Positions 1 to 10,711 of a DNA stretch of 64,000 nucleotides are shown here, in pieces; the first letter of the stretch is position 1, and each line of letters opens with the position of its first letter. A program made the translations under genes and the position numbers. Under the pieces are notes generated by a model. The model worked only from the letters and a program-made list of their open reading frames with translations. It did not search any database and was not told the DNA's origin. This DNA is from Mauremys mutica. Taxonomy: Eukaryota > Chordata > Testudines > Geoemydidae. The stretch is taken from contig NC_059072.1 in the NCBI RefSeq assembly GCF_020497125.1, forward strand, positions 278,796,045 to 278,860,044, in the 5' to 3' direction.

Positions 1-445
1 GTGTTTGTCTTAGCGATTGGCTGAACAAGAAGTAGGACTGAGTGGACTTGTCAGCTCTAAAATTTTCCATTATTTTGTTTTTGACTGCGCATATGTAACC
101 AAAAAAATCTAAAGTTGTAAGTTGCACTTTCATGATAAAGAGATTGCATTACAGTACTTGTATGAAGTGAACTGAAAAATGCTATTTCTTTTGTTTATCT
201 TTTTAAAGTTCAAATATTTGTAATATAATATAAAGTGAGCACTGCACACTTTGTATTCTGTGTTGTAACTGAAATCAATATATCTGAAAATGTAGAAAAA
301 TATCCAAAATATTTATAGGAAAATTAAACTGGCATTCTATTATAATTTAACTGTGTGATTAAAACTATGATTAATCATGATTAATTTTTAATTGAGTTAA
401 TTTGTTTTGAGTTAATCATTTGAGTTAACTATGATTGATTAACAG
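1..445. repeat. AT-rich stretch with an ATTAATC-rich block, possible old repeat
   Basis: This is AT-rich sequence without a credible ORF. From about 340 to 445 it is dominated by variants of ATTAATCA and GAGTTAA in both orientations, ending near AACAGCCCTA. That pattern looks like the edge of an interspersed repeat, but I cannot name the family and see no clear terminal repeats. Confidence 0.3.
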
Positions 446-529
446 CCCTATTCTGAAACCTATGAAATCAATAGAAATGTTACCGTTACATAATTTCATG
501 GCTGATCATTGTAATCAGAAATATGTGAT

Positions 530-687
530 CCATACATCCATCGCCCGCGGCACTTCCCGCCACCCCCATTGGCATGGGACGGCAAACTGGGTCGGCCAAA
601 CCTGCCAACACGGCAGGTAAACAAACTGGCCTGGCCCGCCAGGGTGCTTACCCTGGTGAGACGTGCGCCAGAGGTTGCTGACCCCTG
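530..687. mobile_element. hAT-type non-autonomous element, right half only
   Basis: The segment is GC-rich against AT-rich flanks and ends in GGTTGCTGACCCCTG. That is the inverse of the CAGGGGTCGGCAACCTCTGG terminus seen intact at 6947 and, slightly altered, at 29651. Internal landmarks shared with those copies are CACTTCCCGCC, CATTGG, GGCAGGTAAACAAACTGGCC and CCAGGGTGCTTACCCTGG. The left half is missing and no TSD is visible. It is a truncated member of the family that recurs at 2525, 6947, 23732 and 29651. Confidence 0.7.
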
Positions 688-701
688 CAATAGTGAGTAG
701 A

Positions 702-757
702 GCTACTAGTTGCTGTAAGGGAGTTCTGAGGTAGGACATTAAGATTACAAGCCCCTC
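702..757 (+). repeat. 56-bp segment repeated at 36797-36852
   Basis: GCTACTAGTTGCTGT and the following 41 bases recur at 36797-36852 with three substitutions and no gaps by eye. Both copies sit beside other insertions (a hAT terminus here, a CR1 3' end there). This suggests a fragment of an unidentified interspersed repeat. Confidence 0.6.
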
Positions 758-796
758 CCTTCCTAATAAATTAAGGTCACTGCTGACCCAGCTCAA

Positions 797-1184
797 CAGG
801 GCTGCCCGGGGGGGGCAAGTGGGGCAATTTGCCCCAGACCCTGGAGGGGTTCCCACGAGAATTTTTCAGGGCCCCCGGAGCGGAGTCCTTCACTCGCTCC
901 AGGGGCCCCGAAAAACTCTCGCGGGGCCCAGGCCACCGGAGCTTCTTCCGCTCCAGGTCTTCGGCAGCAGGGGGTCCTTCCGCTCTGGGGTGGAAGGACC
1001 CCTTGCCGGTAAATTACCGCCAAAGCGGGACCCGCCGCTGAAGTGCCGGGTCTTCAGCGGTAATTCGGTGGGGGGGGCCCCCGCGACGGGTATTCAGGGC
1101 ACTTTGGCGGCAGGTCCCAGGGCTGAAGCGGGGGCCCCCCACCACCGAAGACCCCAGGCCCCCTGTATCCTCTGGGCGGCCCTG
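797..1184. mobile_element. GC-rich hAT-type MITE with perfect 8-bp TSD
   Basis: A 388-bp block of very high GC is bounded by imperfect inverted termini, CAGGGCTGCCCGG on the left and the inverse of CAGGGCCGCCCAGA on the right. It is flanked by identical 8-bp direct repeats CAGCTCAA at 789-796 and 1185-1192. An 8-bp TSD with CAGGG termini is the hAT signature. The interior has no transposase, so it must have been moved in trans. The long open frames inside it on both strands are a by-product of GC richness. Confidence 0.88.
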
Positions 1185-1192
1185 CAGCTCAA

Positions 1193-2145
1193 AAAGAGTT
1201 AGTGGGTGTGTAACTTCTCCCTAATATGTCAGCTGTCTCCTGGGTACCAAAAACTAGCCCCCCTTCAACATCTGGCTTCCTCACAACAAATTCCAGTTAT
1301 GCATTTTCAGTATACATTCTGAAGCGTGTCAAGAGCTGAAAATCTGGGGGCAACACATAAAGATATTTTAATATCAAAGCAAACAAAAATGTATTGATTG
1401 GAGGTCTGTGTACATTTTTCCCATATGTTCTGATCCAGAGTATCTTTGATGTGAGCTGGGAGCACTCTGAGCAATTTCAGTCTCTCTTCTGCTGCAGCTG
1501 TTCATCAGCACCCCCTCTGGCTTCTCACTGCATCACAGTGGAGGGAAAAAAGTCACCCTGGTTATTCCATTTTCCAATTAGGTAATGGGTTTTGGGAGTC
1601 TCACAGAGAGCAGGGCAGGAACTCGACTGGCTGTGCTTGAGCTTAGAGAAGTGCCTAGCCAAATTTGGGTCTCCTCCCCACACAGAGTAATCAGTGAAGC
1701 ATCCAAGGACAGGGGTAGAAGGGAGAAGTTGACAAATGACCACCAACCAGCAAACTCTTTCCAGCCCCAGTGGAGGTGGGCACAATGTGGGTTGCTCTAA
1801 ATTCTAGATCCGGCGGGTCTGGCCCCCAAGGGACTCAAGATACACTATCTCAGAGACAGCTGAGCACAGTATGCTCCAGGTACTTCCCCACTCCATGTGG
1901 CAGGGACTGTGGTGAGGGAGGTGCAAGGATTTGGCTATGCTGAATCTACAATCAGTAAACAGTCCTTAATATGGGAGCTTGTAGGTAGTATACAATTCCA
2001 CTCCCTTTGTACTGCCTGATAGGACAAAGGTGGCATAACAGAGCTGTTCTGCCTCCTTTGTCCTAAAGTATTTATTGTAGCATCTTCACCTTTCTTATAT
2101 AGTATGTTCAGCCCTTGGGCTGAGCAAGATGGACATTACTAATAT
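1193..2145. other. No recognisable feature
   Basis: Mixed-composition sequence. I see no convincing coding region, terminal repeats or RNA gene. Confidence 0.5.
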
Positions 2146-2256
2146 GCCATATATACTCGTTCATTAGCCCATTCATTTATAAGCTGACCCCCCAAAAATG
2201 GATAGGTAAAAATAGCAAAAAATGGTATGACCCTTTCATAAGCTGACCCTATATTT

Positions 2257-2516
2257 CAGGGGTTGGAAAACTTTGGCTACCAGCCCGTCAGGGTGAGCCA
2301 CTGACGGGTCAGGACATTTTGTTCACTTGGAGCATCTGCAGGCATGGAGCCCTTCAGCTCCCTGTGGCCACAGTTTGCTGTTCCCAACCAATGGGAACTG
2401 CGGGAAGTGGCGTGCCACTTCCCACAGCTCCCATTGGCTGGGAACATTGAACCGCGGCCACAGGGAGCTGAGGGGCTCCAGGCCTGCAGATGCTCCAGGT
2501 AAACAAAACTACAATG
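2257..2516. mobile_element. hAT-like element, right terminus missing
   Basis: It begins CAGGGGTTGGAAAACTTTGG, a hAT-type terminus. The interior is palindromic, with GGGAACTGCGGGAAGTGGCG against CCACTTCCCACAGCTCCCAT. It fades out after GCTCCAGGTAAACAAAA without a matching right terminus, and no 8-bp TSD was found. It lies inside the element bounded by the TATATAC-type termini. Confidence 0.6.
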
Positions 2517-2524
2517 TATTAGAT

Positions 2525-2698
2525 CAGGGATCAGCAACCTTTGGTGGGACAGGCTGGTTTGTTTGCCTGCTGCGTCTGCAGGGTCGTCCGATTGTGGCTC
2601 CCACTGGCCGTGGTTCGCTGCTCCAGGCCAATGGGGGAGGCGGGAAGTGGCGCAGGCCAAGGGATGTGCTGGCGCATGCCAAAGGTTGCCGATTCCTG
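2525..2698. mobile_element. 174-bp hAT MITE with perfect TSD TATTAGAT
   Basis: The left end CAGGGATCAGCAACCTTTGG pairs with the right end CCAAAGGTTGCCGATTCCTG. The flanks are identical 8-bp direct repeats TATTAGAT at 2517-2524 and 2699-2706. The interior shares GTTTGTTTGCCTGC and CGGGAAGTGGCGC with the other copies of this family. It is too short to encode anything. Confidence 0.9.
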
Positions 2699-2842
2699 TA
2701 TTAGATATTCAACTCAATGATTCCATAGAGTTTTAAATCATCACATTTTGGTGTAGACTCATTTATAAGCCGACCCCCACTTTTCGATGCATCACTTTTT
2801 TACCAAAAGTATTCGGCTTATGAGCAAGTATATACGGTACGT

Positions 2843-4202
2843 AATTTTTCTGCTTATGGATGTGTTGCAAGTGATACTATCAGGAATATGTGAAAATAAG
2901 TAAGACCTTACAGGGACTCTCCACAGATATCTACAAATAGTTTTGTTGTACCATACCCTATCCCATTTGTCTCTCCATTAATCATATATGAACTGATCAA
3001 AACAGTATCTGTGTCCTAGAGAGCTTTCAGGTGTTACATCAATGGATAAATAAGAAGAACAGATGAATAAACACCAACTACCTCTCCTGGGGTCACTCCC
3101 CCATCTGTGAGTTACACTTGCCAAGTGTCCTATGATCCTGACATCCCCCCCCGCCAAGTATAAGTACAGAGGTTGAAAAAGATGCTACCTGTAATTGACC
3201 TTGCCATTAGATTAAGTAGGCCACTCGGCTTCAGAATAAGAAATGTAATGTCTGTATACCTCAGATTACTGTCCTACTTCTCATCAATCATCAGTGTGCC
3301 CTTGTAGTCATGTGATAGTATTCCAACTTCAATATTTGTGGAGATGTTAGTGTCACCATAATAGCATATGGAAATCACATTTCCAGTCATGGGTCATCTC
3401 AACCATCGCAGAAATGCAGACATATATTTTTGAACTACTGTTAGAGAGGAAATACAATACCCTTCTGCCCCCCATATAGCTTTATTTCAGGGCAGAAATG
3501 CTGTGTCTCAGTTACTGCAAACATACATTTGTGAAATGATGCATGACCCTAAAAAGTAACATGTCAATAAATCAAATATTTTATTTAAATAAACGGCAAA
3601 TTATTATAGGAAAAGCAAAAAAAATAAATGGAATGTGATTTGCTAGTTCATTAGAAATAGCTTGAAAATATCACTGTGGAGAAGCAGAAAAAAAAGCACT
3701 CAAACATCTCAATTGGTACAACATCACAAGACACTAATGAACAAATTTATATTCTCTATGCCAGTAATTTCCAGTGGAACTCATTCCCAAACCCAAATGG
3801 CCTATATATTTTAATTAAGACCAAAATGTTGGCGAGGCTGTTCATCACAAAAAGAGGGGTGCTAAAGCCTTAAGAAGAACAATGTACAAAAAAACCTTAT
3901 TCCTACACCTGTTTTTGAAACAGAACTCCCCATTAATGTGATAATAATTTCTGCTTAAAATGGATGTTGTGATAATGCCCCAGATTGGCATCAGTATGAA
4001 TAAATGTACTGCATATGCTCTGATCCAAATGTTCTTTTCACTAATTATTTTAAGTCTAATGAATAAATGAGAAGGATTCCAGGATCATGTTGGGGTGTAA
4101 CAATAGACAGCTAAATGGCTGTGGAAGGCCCTTCAGTATGTGCCCAATTTTAATTATATAAGCAGTCCCATGATGAGACTCTTCAGGTGCTTAAAAACTC
4201 AG
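2843..4202. other. No recognisable feature
   Basis: AT-rich sequence with no supported gene, terminal repeats or RNA gene. Short ORFs here lack any recognisable motif. Confidence 0.5.
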
Positions 4203-4437
4203 GAAGACAAGGTGGGTGAGGTAATATTTTTTTATTGGACCAAATTCTGTCAGTGAGAGAGACAAGTTTTCGAGATTTCATAGAGCTTTTCTTCAGGTCT
4301 GGGAAACGTATTCAGAGCATCACAGATAAATACAGGATCAAATAGATAATTTACTGTAAGTAGTTAGCACATATTCCAAGGGACCATTCAAAGTGAAGTG
4401 GCCCATTAACACCCCTGTAGTTATAAAACAAAAAAGC
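4203..4437 (+). repeat. Left inverted terminal repeat of the Penelope-like relic
   Basis: Pairs with 5495-5728 read in reverse. Similarity is about 80% by eye, with small gaps. Confidence 0.75.
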
Positions 4438-4477
4438 AGTGTTAGTGGGACAAATGCACCACAAAACCAATTATATA

Positions 4478-5290
4478 CCTGAGATACATCAATGATAATT
4501 CATCTTCTGGACAGACAACTTGAACTCCCTTATAGATTTCCCCCGCAACTTCCATAACCACTACCCATCCATTAAAACTTCTCTGAAACATTCTCACACT
4601 AGCATTAACTTCCTGGACACCAGGATCAGCTTCAATAATGGAACTCTACAGACAGCTACATACAAGAAATATATGGATCACCTGTAGCCACCCCAAACTC
4701 ATCAAGAAATCTGGTTATCTACAGCCAGACACTCAGATACCACAGAATATGCTCCCAGGAGAAAGCCCAGGGTACACACCTGTAACACACTTAACACTGA
4801 CTTCATCAAACAAGGACACACCAGAGAAATAGATTGTATCATGGAATGACCACACAAATACCCAGAGAGAACCTGCTTCAATATAGAAGAAATAAAACCA
4901 GCTTTCTAATCAGACACCCCTAGTTGTCATCTACCACCCCCACTGTAACCCATACAGGGTATCATTAAACAACTACATCCCTTACTCAATGGGATCACAC
5001 CCTAAAAGATATCAACCATCCAATCTCTCCAAGCTCATTATCAGAAGCAAGCTCCCCACAGACTAGGACACACCAACTGAAAGAGGCACCAGACCCTGCC
5101 AGAATAATTGATGAAAAACCTGCAGGCCAATCTTCTTTGCTACAATGATCAACACTACCCACAACACAACTTTCAAGATCCAGGAGTCCTACACATGCCT
5201 GTCACAATATGTGGTATACCTCATTTTGTGCACTAATAACAGCTATGTGGATGAACCCAGACAATCACTACACTCTTGAATGAACTGACA
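4478..5290 (+). pseudogene. Decayed RT and GIY-YIG endonuclease fragments, Penelope-like
   Basis: In this element class a single protein carries a reverse transcriptase followed by a GIY-YIG nuclease. Here three pieces are visible on plus. Near 4480-4505 the frame reads YLRYIND, resembling the RT catalytic YxDD box with one Asp changed to Asn. Near 4606-4685 it reads NFLDTRISFNNGTLQTATYK, the FLD...NG.L.T..Y block that follows the catalytic box. Near 5177-5275 it reads QYVVYLILCTNNSYVDEPRQ, matching the YLI.C..C...YVG.T.Q pattern of the nuclease with the Gly of YVG lost. Stops and frameshifts separate the pieces, so no functional protein is possible. I rely on motif recognition; a translated search would settle it. 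Confidence 0.65.
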
Positions 5291-5494
5291 CAAAAAAATG
5301 AGAAGACAAAAACATCCTGTGGGCAAACACATTTCACAAAACAATCACTATGTAACTGACCTATCAGTCTTCATTCTCAAAGGGAACCTGTACAACAATT
5401 TCAAAAGATGAGATGGGAGCTTAAATTCATAACTTTGATAAACATTGAAAATCATAGTCTTAATAAAGACACTGGATTTATGGTTTATTTCAAC

Positions 5495-5728
5495 AATCTT
5501 TTTGTCCTATGACTACAGATGTGTTAACGGGCCACTTCACCTTTAATACTCCCTTAAAATATGTGCCAACTACTTAAGCTAAACTACCTATTTGATCTTG
5601 TATTTAGCTATGATATTCTGAGTCCCTTTCCCAGACTGGAAGAAAAGCTCTTTGAAAACTCTAAAACTTGACTCTCTCACTGACAGAATTTGGTCCAATA
5701 AAATATATTACCTCACCCAAACTTGTGT
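5495..5728 (-). repeat. Right inverted terminal repeat of the Penelope-like relic
   Basis: Reverse-complement counterpart of 4203-4437. It is followed by a short tail, GACATGGCTACAACAATACT, that is not present at the left end. Confidence 0.75.
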
Positions 5729-5824
5729 CTCTAATATCTTGAGACTGACATGGCTACAACAATACTTCATACATATAAAAACTAAGGAACATGGTTATAC
5801 AGCTTCTTCATCTGAGTCCTTACT

Positions 5825-6821
5825 AGGTATGCCTACACAGCAGTTAGACTTGAACCTCCCAGTGTGGGTAGACAGATTCACGCTAGCAGCATGGCTGCTG
5901 TGATATGAGTGGCTAGATCAGGGGTGGGCTGCATCGGGTTTTGTAAATTGTATGGAGGGCCGGTTAGGGGAGGGGGTCGTGGCCCAGCCCCCAACACTTA
6001 TCTGCCCCCACCCAGATTCCTGCCACATCCAACTCCCCCGTTCCCTGACACACACACCCGGGACCCCTGCCCCATCTGCACACCTCCGCTCCTTGTCCCC
6101 TGACTGTCCCCAGACACCCGCTCCCACACCCAACCTCTCCTCTCATTCTTGACGCCCCCCCCCCGAGACCCATGCCCCATCCAACCACCCCTTCTCCCTG
6201 TCCTCTGACTAGCCCTGGAATCCCTGCCCCTGACTGCCCCCCTCCTTCCTGACTGCCCCCCTGGGACCCTTGCCTCCATTCCACCCCCTGTTCCCCCTGA
6301 CCACCATCCACACCCCCACTCCCTGACCACCACCCCGAACTCCCCTGCCCTCTGTCCAACTCCCCCTGCTCCCTGCCCCCTTTCCACGCTGCCTGGAGCA
6401 CAGGTGGCTGGCGACACTACAGCCGTGATGCCCATTTGGAGCCAGGCCACGCTGCTGTTGCCACCATGCAGCACAGAGCACCAGGTCAGGCCAGGCTTTG
6501 CAGGTGCACTGCCCCAGGAGCTCACAGCTCCACCTCTCAGAGCACTGCACCGTCCGTGGAGTGAGTGAGCTGAGGCTGCGAGATTGGGGGAACAGCGGGG
6601 GCTAGCCTCCTGGGCCAGGAGCTTGGGGGCGGGGCAGGATGGTCCCGCGGGCCGGAAGTGGCCTGCGGGCTGTAGTTTTCCCACCTCTGGGCTAGACCAA
6701 GTTTCCACTGGTGTCACAGCATCTGCACTCTTACTTTTAGTGCTCTTGTTCAAGCCCCACTAGTGCTCCTCTGTCTACCCAGGCTGGGAGGCCCACTTCC
6801 AGCAGTAGTGCGGACATACCC
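5825..6821. mobile_element. MITE with AGGTATG(C/T)C termini, split by a hAT
   Basis: The left terminus AGGTATGCCTACACAGCAG and the right terminus, read in reverse (GGGTATGTCCGCACTACTG), continue into matching CCTCCCAG...GGGTAGACAGA on both sides. A 3-bp direct repeat ACT flanks it at 5822-5824 and 6822-6824. The length without the inner hAT is roughly 220 bp. A 3-bp TSD with TGTCTACAC-like termini fits the PIF/Harbinger superfamily, which is an inference. Confidence 0.6.
5919..6689. mobile_element. hAT-type element, 771 bp, near-perfect TSD
   Basis: The left end CAGGGGTGGGC pairs with the right end CCCACCTCTG. The flanking 8-mers are GGCTAGAT (5911-5918) and GGCTAGAC (6690-6697), one mismatch. 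The interior is a long CCCTG/CCCC-rich tract in which CTGACTGTCCCC- and CCCTGACCACC-like units repeat loosely. This produces a spurious 251-codon open frame on minus (5998-6753). No transposase motif is visible. Confidence 0.8.
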
Positions 6822-6946
6822 ACTGAGACTCCCTCTGCTTAACTCATGTTTCAGTTTTAAGACCCCTTTTCCCCACATTTCTGGAGACATGGCTTTCTGG
6901 GGCCAGCTGTGTTTTGCAAATACAATTATTTTATTATGTGTTATAC

Positions 6947-7087
6947 CAGGGGTCGGCAACCTCTGGCACGCGGCTCGCCAGGGTAAACACCCTGGCGGGC
7001 CGGGCCAGTTTATTTATCTGCTGCGTCGGCAGGTTCGGCTGATCACGGCTTCCACTGGCCGCAATTTGCCGTCCCAGGCTAATGAGG
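6947..7087. mobile_element. hAT-type element, left half only
   Basis: It starts CAGGGGTCGGCAACCTCTGG, followed by CACGCGGCTCGCCAGGGTAA and GGCAGGTTCGGC, the family arrangement. It stops abruptly near CAGGCTAATG at the centre of the usual palindrome. The second half and TSD are absent. Confidence 0.75.
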
Positions 7088-8383
7088 GTGTACAAGTTTT
7101 CCATATATTTCAGTTAATAATGCACAAATTATAATGACTTTCTCCTCATCCTCTTCTCATTCTGCATGAAAATGAATTCAATTATATAACAGTACAATGA
7201 AAATGTGAATGAATTGTTTAATGGCTTCTTTATTTTAGAAATGTTTGCTCTCATATAAATAATTCCAGTTATGAAAACACTTCCATACCCACATTAGCGA
7301 ATTTTCTTTAAAATATTCAAACTACTGTTTAAGGAAACTTTGAATAAGTTTAAATTACTGTTTGTACTTTTTTTAATAGAGCTTCATAGCACTATTAAAA
7401 TGACACTGGACAGTGTTATAATAATTACTTAAAAAAAAGCCAGTGGGTATCCTGCCTTAATAATTAGCTATTGTATCAAGAGAAATTAAGGTCATTTTAT
7501 TTTTAAAATGCATTTCCATACCATCTTTAAAAATCATTGGCATTTTTTATTCAAGTAGAAAGGAGACTTCAATAAATTTAAAAGCTGCATGAAAAGTTTC
7601 AGGTATCTTCATAAGGAACAATGAGCAAGGAAACAGGAATATCTTGGGAGAAAAGATAGCATGAATTAGCAAGGACACAGTTCAATTCTCACTGAAGTCA
7701 GTGGAAGGACTCCCATTAACTTCAATGAGAGTTGGTTCTGGCCTCAAGCTTGCAAGCCACTAATGCCCTAGGTAATCAAAGAACTGAAAACATTATCTTA
7801 CCTAACAGGAGCTGCCAAAAGGACCATCAAATGAACATGAGTTAACTTGAAGGCCTTGTAACCAACTGCTAGATGCATAAAAACAATGAAGGGAACAGAT
7901 GCAACTGCAGCTTCCTCATAACATTTTTTTTCCAGAGCATTTTTATTATTGCAGAAGTGCTGTAGACCCTATTAAGAATCTGTGCCTCTATCTGATTCAG
8001 AAACAGAATAGATTCCTCTTAAACAGCAGAAATTGGAATGAGTAAATATTAAATCTCTAGTCCTTTCTCCAAAAATAAACCCCAAAATAATACATCAGGA
8101 AGATCACCTCTGTGCTAATTGTGCCCATGTCTGTCTAGCAAACAATTTGACTTCTATGTAATCAGTATCTTCACAGACAGTATACTCATTGTTTCTAACT
8201 GTGGACTGCTTATTCATGCTGGCAAGTAGAACTGGGTATGAAACTAGTTTCCTGTGCCATAAACATTTGAGAATTCTTTTTCTTTTTGTTTGTTCTGCAC
8301 CAGAATAAAAAAAAAAGAGACCCTTTCCATTTTGGAAGAGAAACAAAGGCCACCCACCATTACATGCAGTAATCAATATCCCA
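7088..8383. other. Mostly featureless; possible old MITE scrap at 7680-7745
   Basis: AT-rich sequence without a gene. Positions 7690-7735 hold TCACTGAAGTCAGTGG and CCCATTAACTTCAATG, a small imperfect palindrome. Similar motifs at 12570, 20620 and 25220 suggest worn copies of one repeat family. Confidence 0.4.
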
Positions 8384-8445
8384 GTGGTTAAGGCAGTCAT
8401 TGGGGATGCAGGAGACTGAGGTTCAAATCCCTGCAATATCTGATC
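8384..8445 (+). repeat. tRNA-like (pol III box) core of a SINE or MITE
   Basis: CCCAGTGGTTAAGG resembles an A box and AGGTTCAAATCCC a B box, at roughly tRNA spacing. The same pair recurs at 12240, 12950, 19297 and 41905. No cloverleaf is convincing, so this is a repeat core rather than a tRNA gene. Confidence 0.5.
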
Positions 8446-10044
8446 CATAGTGAGGACTTACATCTGAGTCTCCTAGCCCAGTGCCCTACCTACAAGTTTT
8501 CTAACTATTCCAGATCCAGATTCAATTTCTCCTATAAGAGATGTTTCACTTGTATAAATATTAACTGGGTGAGAGGGCAACACTGACTCTATAGCCCCAT
8601 GGTTCCTGGAATGTTTCTTTTAAAAGTTTTGGTTTTGATAAAATAGCATTTTCCAACAAAAATGTTTCATCAACAAATTCCTCACTGACTAGCTCCAGTG
8701 GTGAGTATCTACCAATTGTCTCATGGAACGCTTTCTAGATTTTATTGTTGGAACACCTCCCATATATCCCTAAGTACTAAACGCCCCAATTGCCCCCTTC
8801 CCAACCACAAAAAACACTCACTTTCCATCTGACAAAGGCTATGTGTAACAGTGCCACTTGGTGATATCTGTCCCAACAATGTTATAGCCTTCTTTTCATT
8901 TATATTGAATTTAGTAATTTTGTATTAAATTACCATGGGTTCAGCTCCTGTTGCTACAGTTTCAAGCTGAACAGAGTGAAAATCACCTTTGCTGATTTTC
9001 TCAAATGTGGAGACTCTGGGAACACATGAAGTCCAAGGATAGTGACCACAGACACAATCACAAGTACAAAGTCTTATCTGTACTCTAAGTTTTATTAAAG
9101 CAATAAGTTAACTTAAAATTACCCATGCATATAGAAACCCTACAAAAACTCAAGCAGTGACTAAGACTGTATTCATACTTAATCCTCAAAGATATTCTAG
9201 AGTCTAAGTGATCTCTCAACAGACAATCATTGATAGAGGGATGGTTCCCATTGGGTGGTCCCATGGGGTCTTCCCAGTTTTAAACTTCTTTTACATTGTT
9301 GTTTTGACCACACCTAACATCTTATGCATTTGCATAAGGGCTTCTACCTTCTTTTCCTTATCTGTACTTCAACTGGTTCCAGGTTTTACTGTGAACGGTA
9401 TGAATAGATATATTAGTGGTAGATGTGATGGAAGAGATCATGCAGTGTAATTAGGAGACTAGTACAATCAGTGAAATACTCCTATTTTTTCCTATTGTTA
9501 GGCAATGAAAAAATTTGAGGGGAGAAATGGGATGGAAATTGTTTGATTTTAATGTGTATTAGATGATCATCTCGATATGTGGGCTGTGCCTTATAATATT
9601 AAAGTATTCAGATTAAAGTCTAAAAAGAGGGAAAGAAAGCAGCCTACTCTTGTCTCTTTCAAGCAGAAATTGTTAAAAAAAATAATTCGTCAACAGGGAT
9701 GCCTCAGCGTTAGGACCTTAATACAGCAATATGTATCATCTGCAAACTATTGACCCCACACCTAAACTACTGCAGGTCACAACACAGAAAGAGTCACATC
9801 ACACTTGAATCCATTCTCGATAACTATAATGCAAAGATGACCTCTGGCATTTCTTGTCTCCTTACACTATAAGACGTGCAAAGTTACTCTAATAATAAAA
9901 TCAATCCCGAGAGGTACTGTTGAAATGTTCAATGATGTCACTGAGAGCTTGAGTATTCAATACCTCTTAGGATTTGGCTTGTTAATGCCAACTATTCTAC
10001 CACTAAATAAGACTAATACTGTGGACTATTAACTTGCAGGATGC
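8446..10044. other. No recognisable feature
   Basis: AT-rich sequence without supported genes. Around 8620-8690 runs such as TTTTGGTTTTGATAAAAT and CCAACAAAAATGTTTCATC resemble the AT-rich arms of the MITE at 41.8 kb, but no clear termini are visible. Confidence 0.4.
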
Positions 10045-10311
10045 CTAATACAAAAGGGGGAGTCTAAGTTTTAAAAGGGTGTTAATGTCATATTTGCCAC
10101 CAAATAAAAAAAAATCAATAGTTTCTCTCCAATTCAAATAATTTATGGCTTCCTCAATTTCTTTAGGTGCAACATCAGTGACCAATGCCGTCTTCTCATC
10201 TTTAGCTATGGTTGGGATCTTTAACATATTAAGATATATTCCAGTACTTGTATTATCTTCATTACATTCAGAGGTATATAATTGCTGGGAGGGGTGGGAG
10301 AGTAAAACCAA
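10045..10311 (-). pseudogene. L1-like LINE fragment between endonuclease and RT
   Basis: The minus frame reads QLYTSECNEDNT, then LNMLKIPTI and PKEIEEAINYLN, then a degraded segment, then LLKLRLPLLY. This order resembles the linker of L1 ORF2, where an LY(S/T) block precedes fL..i.iP.l, the E(E/I)...AI..L segment and the start of the RT fingers. The usual PGPDG motif is not preserved. The fragment is about 90 codons and isolated. The assignment is by pattern only. Confidence 0.5.
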
Positions 10312-10643
10312 ACAAAATCAAATTATCACCACAGCAAATCTTGGTACTATGGACTCTGTCACAGCATACTGCAGAAATGGACAAAATAAACCATTTACTT
10401 TGCTGAGAAGTTGGTCTGATTTACTTAGAGTTGCCCTGAATTATTATTCTGAAAACCATAGGTGAATGAAAAGTCACTGCCTATTCATATTGCTTTCCTA
10501 ATATAAGAATTGGCTCCCCTTGTCTGCATCATATGGATGAAAAGGGGGAGTGAATACTTCTTAGAGCCCCCAGGCAGGTATCTTCTTAAGGAGTCCTACA
10601 TCAGTCCCCTTTTGCTGCTTTGGTGTGGGGGAAGGAGTCTGTT

Positions 10644-10699
10644 CTTGTGCGGTCCTTACTTGTGCTTCTGTTGTTTGGCACAAGTGAGGACTGCACAAG
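10644..10699. repeat. Long hairpin, likely MITE core
   Basis: CTTGTGCGGTCCTTACTTGTGC and the segment ending at 10699 form a 22-bp stem with about two mismatches around an 11-nt loop. The following GGGCAGGATCCAGCCC resembles the edge of old CCAGATCCTG-type MITEs. A transcribed hairpin is possible but unsupported. Confidence 0.5.
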
Positions 10700-10711
10700 G
10701 GCAGGATCCAG

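Larger units (their letters stand above)
2148..2842. mobile_element. DNA transposon with TATATAC-type inverted termini, interrupted by hAT copies
   Basis: The left end CCATATATACTCGTTCATTA and the right end, read in reverse (CCGTATATACTTGCTCATAA), match over at least 23 bp with few differences. Both are followed by AAGC(C/T)GACCCCC. The pair brackets two hAT-like inserts. The exact boundary and TSD are uncertain. No coding capacity is seen, so it is a non-autonomous element of unassigned superfamily. Confidence 0.65.
4203..5775 (+). mobile_element. Penelope-like retroelement relic with inverted terminal repeats
   Basis: A long terminal segment at about 4203-4437 recurs in inverted orientation at about 5495-5728. 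Landmarks are GGTGGGTGAGGTAATAT, TTATTGGACCAAATTCTGTC, TTCTTCAGGTCTGGGAAA and AAGTGGCCCATTAACA. Between them lie decayed plus-strand coding pieces resembling the reverse transcriptase and GIY-YIG endonuclease of Penelope-like elements. Terminal repeats in direct or inverted orientation are a known feature of that class. The copy is old, with many stops and frame changes. The end near 5775 is approximate. Confidence 0.7.

Noticed and set aside
819..1202. 127-codon plus frame and overlapping minus frames
   Set aside because: By-product of the GC-rich hAT MITE at 797-1184.
5998..6753. 251-codon minus-strand open frame
   Set aside because: It lies in the C-rich repetitive interior of a hAT element delimited by its termini and near-perfect TSD. 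Gly/Arg-rich low-complexity composition and no domain.
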